Below, in pieces: positions 8,135-12,218 of a stretch of DNA of 12,218 nt. The translations under genes were made by a program, and so were the position numbers. This DNA is from Planctomycetales bacterium (GTDB lineage: Bacteria; 4484-113; JAFGCY01), in NCBI GenBank assembly GCA_024645305.1, contig JAHEFU010000072.1, positions 1-12,218 on the forward strand, in the 5' to 3' direction. Each line of letters opens with the position of its first letter. Positions within the stretch are counted from its first letter, which is position 1. Under the pieces are notes generated by a model. It saw nothing but the letters and a program-made list of their open reading frames with translations. It was not told the DNA's origin and did not search any database.

Positions 8135-8602
8135 TCAGTGCCAGCGGCGGTTGTCCTTAGGCAGCTTGCGTTCCATCCACATGGCGGGCTTGCCCAGTTC
8201 CTCGAAGCCGCAAGGTTCATATACGCCATGCGCGTCCTTCGTTGCCAGCAGCCAGCGGTTGACATCCTGCAGTTCGGGATGCGACATCGCTGCATTGACA
8301 AGCCTCCGGCCATAGCCCCGGCCCTGGAACTCCTCCAGCACCAGTACATCGCAGAGCATGGCCCAGCGGGTGCAGTCCGTGATCACCCGGGCGAAGCCCA
8401 GCATCCGCCCATCCACATACAGTCCGAAGGGCAGCGAGGCCGAAACCTGGCGTTCCACCTGGGCCTGTGTGATGCCCTGGCACCAGTAAGAATTCGCGAG
8501 GAATTGCTGGATCGCATCCATGTCCAGCAGGCTGCGCTCGGTGGAAATGAGGATCCCGTCCTCCTCAAGGGCATACACGGGCAGGTCAAGCGGATTGAAC
8601 AT
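8135..8602 (-). CDS. GNAT-family N-acetyltransferase
   Basis: This 155-residue protein has the size and motif order of a single GNAT domain, which transfers acetyl from acetyl-CoA to an amine. Motif A (pyrophosphate binding) is QGRGYG at 93-98, preceded by the strand MLCDVLVLEEF. Motif B includes WLLATKDAHGVYEPCGF (117-133), with Y128 in the usual general-acid position. The ending, LGKPAMWMER, is typical of a common subgroup of small, uncharacterised GNATs. The substrate cannot be inferred. The start codon lies 18 bases after the stop of the upstream TIKI-like gene, and no clear Shine-Dalgarno is present, so it is probably the second gene of a two-gene operon and may depend on translation of the first. 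It is probably cytoplasmic, with no signal peptide or membrane segment. Confidence 0.87.
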   Translation of the reverse strand: MFNPLDLPVYALEEDGILISTERSLLDMDAIQQFLANSYWCQGITQAQVERQVSASLPFGLYVDGRMLGFARVITDCTRWAMLCDVLVLEEFQGRGYGRRLVNAAMSHPELQDVNRWLLATKDAHGVYEPCGFEELGKPAMWMERKLPKDNRRWH

Positions 8603-8620
8603 AGTGCAATGATAGCGGCT

Positions 8621-9658
8621 TCAGAAGTTGTCCTGCACGCTGCGCAGTGCTTCATCGTCGAGAGCAGCCTCCGGGGCAGCCGTTCCCAGCCCCAGGGAGC
8701 TGCGCAGCACAGCATCCAGCTTGACGGCGTGCGCGGACCCGGCGATCACGAACACGCGCCGGCCCTGCCCTGCAAGATCCAGCAGGCCCTGCAGCAGGTG
8801 TTCGTCGCGCACCATATTGCCATCCACGCGGGCCAGGTAGCCCGGCAGGCCGTACTGGTCCGAGACAGCCCGCCAGTCCGGACCATCGGGGAATTCGGCA
8901 TCCCAGGCGGCGTTGAGTTCAGCCACGGTGCTGATCTCTCCCTCGATCCCGGGCAGGCTGCCCCGCTTGCGGACGTATTCCGCGATCCAGGCATCCGGAT
9001 CAGCCGGCTTGCCATGGCGCAGGTTGCCAAAGTACGGGCCGAGGATCACGGACAGCGCGATCTGCCGCCGCGAGAAGGGCTGCTCCAGCAGGGCCTGTAT
9101 GCGCTGCTCCTCCGTCGGTTCCCAGGAGTACAGCTCCACCTTGTCACGCTTCGCCAGGGCAGCCACCGCGCCGGGCTCGCCGAAGGTCTCAACCGGGTCC
9201 ATCAGGCCGGGGAACATGATCCCCAGCCGGCTTTCCACAAGGGCCACATCTGGCTTGAATGCATCCCAGCGCTCACGGATGTCCGCGAGCTGGGGGTCCG
9301 CCGGGTCCTGGGTATGCTCCGCGCCATACAGCAGCACAGCGCCGCCGGACTCCGTCTCCAGCTCCACGATGTAGGGCCGGGCGTGGCTGTCCGCCAGCAG
9401 GCCGTAGTCGAAGTTACTCAGGGGCTGCCCCACCGCAACATGCTGCTTGGCGGGCTGGTAGCAGGGCAGGCGGCGCCAGGCGAACAGCAGTCCCCAGATC
9501 ACCAGCAGCAGCCATAAGCCGAACACGATCGCCATGATCCTGAGGATCAGGCGCCAGATACTGCGCTCGGGCGGCTTCTGCTTCCGCTTCTGCCCCTGCT
9601 TCTGCTTCTGCCCCTGCCCCTGCTTCTGCTTCTGCTTCTGATTCTGTTGCTGCTTCAT
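8621..9658 (-). CDS. Membrane-anchored TIKI/TraB/PrgY-like protein with Lys/Gln repeat tail
   Basis: From the chosen ATG (9658-9656) the protein has 345 residues. Residues 2-28 are a Lys/Gln/Gly tract, followed by one transmembrane segment at about 41-60; the basic side suggests a cytoplasmic N-terminus and an exported C-terminal domain. The C-terminal domain has the four spaced elements of the TIKI/TraB/ChaN superfamily: GAEH (H115), VES (E142), an Arg in NMVRDEH (R284) and GSAH (H310). In animal TIKI these form a metal-dependent protease site; bacterial roles vary and are mostly unknown. An in-frame ATG at 9715 would add 19 residues, but it has no Shine-Dalgarno and lies only a few bases from the predicted transcription start, whereas 9658 has AGG about five bases upstream. 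Family placement rests on motif spacing, not on a search. Confidence 0.72.
   Translation of the reverse strand: MKQQQNQKQKQKQGQGQKQKQGQKRKQKPPERSIWRLILRIMAIVFGLWLLLVIWGLLFAWRRLPCYQPAKQHVAVGQPLSNFDYGLLADSHARPYIVELETESGGAVLLYGAEHTQDPADPQLADIRERWDAFKPDVALVESRLGIMFPGLMDPVETFGEPGAVAALAKRDKVELYSWEPTEEQRIQALLEQPFSRRQIALSVILGPYFGNLRHGKPADPDAWIAEYVRKRGSLPGIEGEISTVAELNAAWDAEFPDGPDWRAVSDQYGLPGYLARVDGNMVRDEHLLQGLLDLAGQGRRVFVIAGSAHAVKLDAVLRSSLGLGTAAPEAALDDEALRSVQDNF
9575..9655 (-). repeat. Six-base tandem repeat encoding a Lys-Gln tract
   Basis: Read on the minus strand this is an imperfect array of CAGAAG and CAGGGG units, giving alternating Gln with Lys or Gly over about 27 residues. The unit is a multiple of three, so changes in copy number would alter tail length without breaking the frame. 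The positive charge supports a cytoplasmic location of the N-terminus of the TIKI-like protein. Confidence 0.8.
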
Positions 9659-9726
9659 TTCGCCTGCGCCATTGTACGCGCCAGTCGCTCTGCGGGTTTC
9701 AGGAGCCCTGGGCATCCGGGCCAGTC

Positions 9727-9754
9727 GTTATACTAATAGGCTGATTTTCCCCAA
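9727..9754. promoter_or_regulatory. Overlapping divergent -10 boxes between the TIKI-like gene and valS
   Basis: The octamer GTTATACT (9727-9734) gives TATACT on the plus strand (9729-9734) and TATAAC on the minus strand (9732-9727). For the minus strand a weak -35, TTGGGG (9754-9749), lies 16 bases away. No good plus-strand -35 is visible. Transcription would start near 9741 for valS and near 9720 for the TIKI-like gene. Assignment is by consensus only. Confidence 0.4.
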
Positions 9755-9757
9755 GGA
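9753..9757 (+). promoter_or_regulatory. Ribosome binding site of valS
   Basis: AAGGA lies seven bases before ATG 9765. It supports that ATG as the start codon, and the protein begins with a normal N-terminus for the enzyme. Confidence 0.7.
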
Positions 9758-9764
9758 ATGAGCG

Positions 9765-12218
9765 ATGGACTACCCGAAGCCGATTGGAGACATAGAGGAC
9801 CTGCCGAAGCAGTACGGCGGGCTGGAGCGCGAGAAGTTCTGGCAGCAGTACTGGATGGACTGCGCGGTCTACCGCTTTGACCCCACGCGGGAGCGCAGCG
9901 AGATCTTCAGCGTGGACACCCCCCCGCCCACGGTCTCCGGCGCATTGCATATCGGCCACGTCTACAGCTACACCCAGACGGACATGAACGTGCGCTACCA
10001 GCGTATGAAGGGCAAGCACATCTTCTACCCCTTCGGTTTCGATGACAACGGCCTCCCCACCGAGCGCCTCGTCGAACGCGAGAAGGGCATCCGTGCGCAT
10101 GAGGTCGGTCGCGAGCAGTTTATCGAGGAATGCAGGCCCGTCGTGGAAGCCGCCGAACAGGAGTTCATCGCCCTGTGGCAGAGCCTGGCGCTGTCCTGCG
10201 ACTGGGAGCAGTTCTACACGACGATTGCCGACAAGTCCCGGGCCATCAGCCAGGCGAGCTTCATCGACCTCTACAACAAGGGCATTGTCTACCGCCGGGA
10301 GGCCCCCACCCAGTGGTGCTGGGCGGACCAGACCGCGATTGCCCAGGCTGAGATCGAGGACCGCGAAGTCAGTGGCAAGTTCCATGACATCACCTTCCAG
10401 ATTGACAACGAGGGGGAACTCATCCCCATCACCATCGCCACGACCCGCCCGGAACTGATCCCGGCCTGCGTGGCCGTGCTGGCCCATCCCGATGATGAGC
10501 GCTATAAGCACCTGTTCGGCAGGAAGGCCATTACGCCACTGTTCGAGGTGGAAGTCCCGGTGCTGCCGAGCGTTAAGGCCGACCCGGAGAAGGGCACCGG
10601 CATCCTGATGTGCTGCACCTTCGGCGACCAGGAGGATGTGGAGCACTGGGAACTGTTCAAACTGCCGACGCGTGTGATCATCGGCGAGGACGGGCGGCTG
10701 ATTGATTTCATCCCCCGCTACCGTGATGCAGCTGAACTCGACAGCCACCTGTATCCCGGAGATACCTATGACACAGACCGGCGGGCCGCCCTGGCATTCC
10801 ACTGGCCCAGCCGGCATGCCGCACGCGCCAGCGAGCTGGCCCGTGAACTGGCCGGGCTGAAGGCCAAGCAGGCCCGGGCCCGCATCGTGGAACTGCTGCA
10901 GGAAGCCGGCAGGCTTGGCAACGTTAAGGACATCTTGCACACCGTACGCCATTCCGAGCGCGGCGGGGTGCCCATCGAGATCCTCGTGACCCAGCAGTGG
11001 TATGTCAACCTGCTGGAACACAAGCAGCAGCTGATTGAACAGGGCCGGAAGGTCAACTGGCACCCGCCGCATATGTTCAAGCGCTATGAGAACTGGGTGG
11101 AGAACCTGAATGCCGACTGGTGCATCAGCCGCCAGCGCTACAACGGGGTGCCCTTTCCCGTCTGGTATGACCGCGATGGCAACATGGTGATTGCCGAATA
11201 CTCGCAGCTGCCCGTCAATCCGCTGGTTGACAGGCCGGATGGCGATGGTGATTTCACCCCGGATACTGATGTGATGGATACCTGGGCCACGAGTTCCGTG
11301 ACCCCGCTGCTCAACACGGAGTACGACTTCTCGAAGTCACCCGCTGACAACGCGAAGCACCAGAAGCTGTTCCCCTTCGACCTGCGGCCCCAGGCGCATG
11401 ACATCATTCGCACCTGGGCCTTCTACACGATTGCCAAGGCCTACTTCCACTTCGGGGAAATCCCCTGGAAGGACATCGTGATCAGCGGACATGCCCAGGA
11501 TGCCAAGCGCGGCAAGATCTCCAAGAGCAAGGGCCATGCCGTTTCCCCGGCGCAGATGGTGGAGCAGTACACCGCTGACAACCTGCGCTACTGGTCCGGC
11601 AGCCCCAAGCTCGGTACGGACACGATCTATGACGAAAAGAGCCTCGGCGAGGGCCGCAAGCTGATCAACAAGCTGTTCAATGCCACCAAGTTCGCCCTGC
11701 GGCACCTGATCGGGGAATTCGATTTCGACAAAGAGTCGAAGGATAGTCATCCTGACGACCCTACAATGAAGTTTGATTTGGATCAATATCCCTTCGCTGG
11801 GTTACAACACCTCATCTGCTATGACACGGACTCGTGGTTACTCGAAAGACTTGACGAAACCATTGACAAAGCCACCAAAGCAAATGAAAAATTTGAATTT
11901 GGAGATGCAAAACAAGCAGTTGAGAATTTCTTCTGGTCAGATCTATGTGACAACTATCTGGAATTCACTAAGGGTCGGCTGTACAAAGATAAATTGTCAA
12001 CTTCTGCTCACCCAGACTTGGATCCTGACAAGCTGAGAAAGAGCGCGCAAGCTACGCTGTTCATCGCGCTTTCCAGTGTGATCCGCATGTTCGCCCCGAT
12101 CATTCCGCACATCACTGAAGAGTGCTGGAGCTGGTACTTCGCCCGGTACAGCGACAAGCGCAGTCTCCATGAGGAATCCTGGCCGAAGCTAACGGACAAA
12201 GGAACAGGAAGTCACTCG
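9765..12218 (+). CDS. valS: Valyl-tRNA synthetase (archaeal-type), 3' partial
   Basis: The enzyme charges tRNA-Val with valine using ATP in the cytoplasm. The frame runs 818 codons to the window edge without a stop. Class I signatures are HIGH at 62-65 (LHIGHVYSYTQTD) and KISKS at 584-588. The CP1 editing domain, which removes mischarged threonine, shows TTRPE at 226-230. GFDDNGLPTE and GTGILMCCTFGDQ match the archaeal and rickettsial form of ValRS rather than the common bacterial form, which usually has a GTDHAG-type motif. The anticodon-binding domain begins near residue 650, and MFAPIIPHITEE is present. Probably only a few tens of residues are missing. The start is ATG 9765 with AAGGA upstream. 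Between about 11728 and 12045 the codon use shifts sharply to AT-rich codons while the protein remains family-like. The leader is too short for a T-box. Confidence 0.95.
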   Translation, partial: MDYPKPIGDIEDLPKQYGGLEREKFWQQYWMDCAVYRFDPTRERSEIFSVDTPPPTVSGALHIGHVYSYTQTDMNVRYQRMKGKHIFYPFGFDDNGLPTERLVEREKGIRAHEVGREQFIEECRPVVEAAEQEFIALWQSLALSCDWEQFYTTIADKSRAISQASFIDLYNKGIVYRREAPTQWCWADQTAIAQAEIEDREVSGKFHDITFQIDNEGELIPITIATTRPELIPACVAVLAHPDDERYKHLFGRKAITPLFEVEVPVLPSVKADPEKGTGILMCCTFGDQEDVEHWELFKLPTRVIIGEDGRLIDFIPRYRDAAELDSHLYPGDTYDTDRRAALAFHWPSRHAARASELARELAGLKAKQARARIVELLQEAGRLGNVKDILHTVRHSERGGVPIEILVTQQWYVNLLEHKQQLIEQGRKVNWHPPHMFKRYENWVENLNADWCISRQRYNGVPFPVWYDRDGNMVIAEYSQLPVNPLVDRPDGDGDFTPDTDVMDTWATSSVTPLLNTEYDFSKSPADNAKHQKLFPFDLRPQAHDIIRTWAFYTIAKAYFHFGEIPWKDIVISGHAQDAKRGKISKSKGHAVSPAQMVEQYTADNLRYWSGSPKLGTDTIYDEKSLGEGRKLINKLFNATKFALRHLIGEFDFDKESKDSHPDDPTMKFDLDQYPFAGLQHLICYDTDSWLLERLDETIDKATKANEKFEFGDAKQAVENFFWSDLCDNYLEFTKGRLYKDKLSTSAHPDLDPDKLRKSAQATLFIALSSVIRMFAPIIPHITEECWSWYFARYSDKRSLHEESWPKLTDKGTGSHS
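11728..12045 (+). other. Low-GC patch within valS
   Basis: GC over 11761-12000 is about 40% (95 of 240 bases counted), against about 60% in the 120 bases from 11521. Codons rare elsewhere in the window cluster here (TTA, AGA, TTG, AAA, GCA, TCA). The reading frame is unbroken and encodes plausible ValRS sequence, residues about 655-760, covering the linker and first helices of the anticodon-binding domain. High-GC codon use resumes by about 12045. Confidence 0.75.

Noticed and set aside
8138..9517. 459-codon open frame on the plus strand opposite the GNAT and TIKI-like genes
   Set aside because: It spans two well-supported minus-strand genes and their junction, and its product resembles no family.
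9659..9715. Extended N-terminus of the TIKI-like protein from ATG 9715
   Set aside because: No Shine-Dalgarno, almost no leader from the predicted promoter, and the 19 extra residues look like translated non-coding sequence; ATG 9658 fits better.
9659..9764. T-box or other riboswitch before valS
   Set aside because: Only about 25 bases separate the likely transcription start from the ATG, too short for a T-box.
9699..11072. 457-codon open frame antisense to valS
   Set aside because: valS is unambiguous on the other strand; this is a GC-driven shadow.
11773..12036. 87-codon open frame in another frame, coinciding with the low-GC patch of valS
   Set aside because: The valS frame is intact and family-like through the patch, and the alternative product has no recognisable features or ribosome binding site.
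1..12218. Insertion sequences, integrase, CRISPR array, tRNA or rRNA genes
   Set aside because: No transposase or integrase motif, regularly spaced repeats, or RNA-gene signature was seen on either strand.

Overview
The window is a gene-dense stretch of bacterial chromosome with high GC (about 60% in the parts I counted), six protein genes, almost no intergenic space and no mobile element, CRISPR array, rRNA or tRNA that I can see. A lipobox signal peptide, Shine-Dalgarno and sigma70-like boxes, a dockerin-like, fibronectin-III and beta-propeller lipoprotein, and an archaeal-type valyl-tRNA synthetase fit an uncultured, probably didermal, environmental bacterium. I cannot name the phylum from sequence alone.

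Layout: (1) 2-2782 (+), a 5'-truncated (alpha/alpha)6-barrel glycoside hydrolase of GH63/MGH1-like type, whose barrel is interrupted by about 180 residues containing a STAS-like segment. (2) 2779-5601 (-), a 940-residue lipoprotein with two dockerin-type EF-hand loops, two Fn3 domains, a PKD-like domain and a likely seven-bladed SBBP-type propeller. (3) 5602-5788, a divergent intergenic region with a good promoter for the lipoprotein and nested inverted repeats before the next gene. (4) 5789-8134 (+), a second hydrolase related to the first, but without the usual catalytic acid. (5) 8135-8602 and 8621-9658 (-), a probable operon of a membrane-anchored TIKI/TraB-like protein followed by a GNAT acetyltransferase. 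(6) 9659-9764, a short divergent promoter region. (7) 9765-window end (+), valS, which runs off the edge and contains a patch of much lower GC.

The two hydrolases flank the lipoprotein, so the left two thirds looks like a carbohydrate-related locus: two apparently cytoplasmic glycosidase-fold proteins and a surface protein with binding-type modules. That functional link rests on position only. The right third is unrelated housekeeping and accessory genes. Both convergent gene pairs end with overlapping or touching stop codons, leaving no room for a conventional terminator. The observations most worth following are the STAS-like insertion in a glycosidase barrel, the acid-less paralogue, and the compositional mosaic inside valS.
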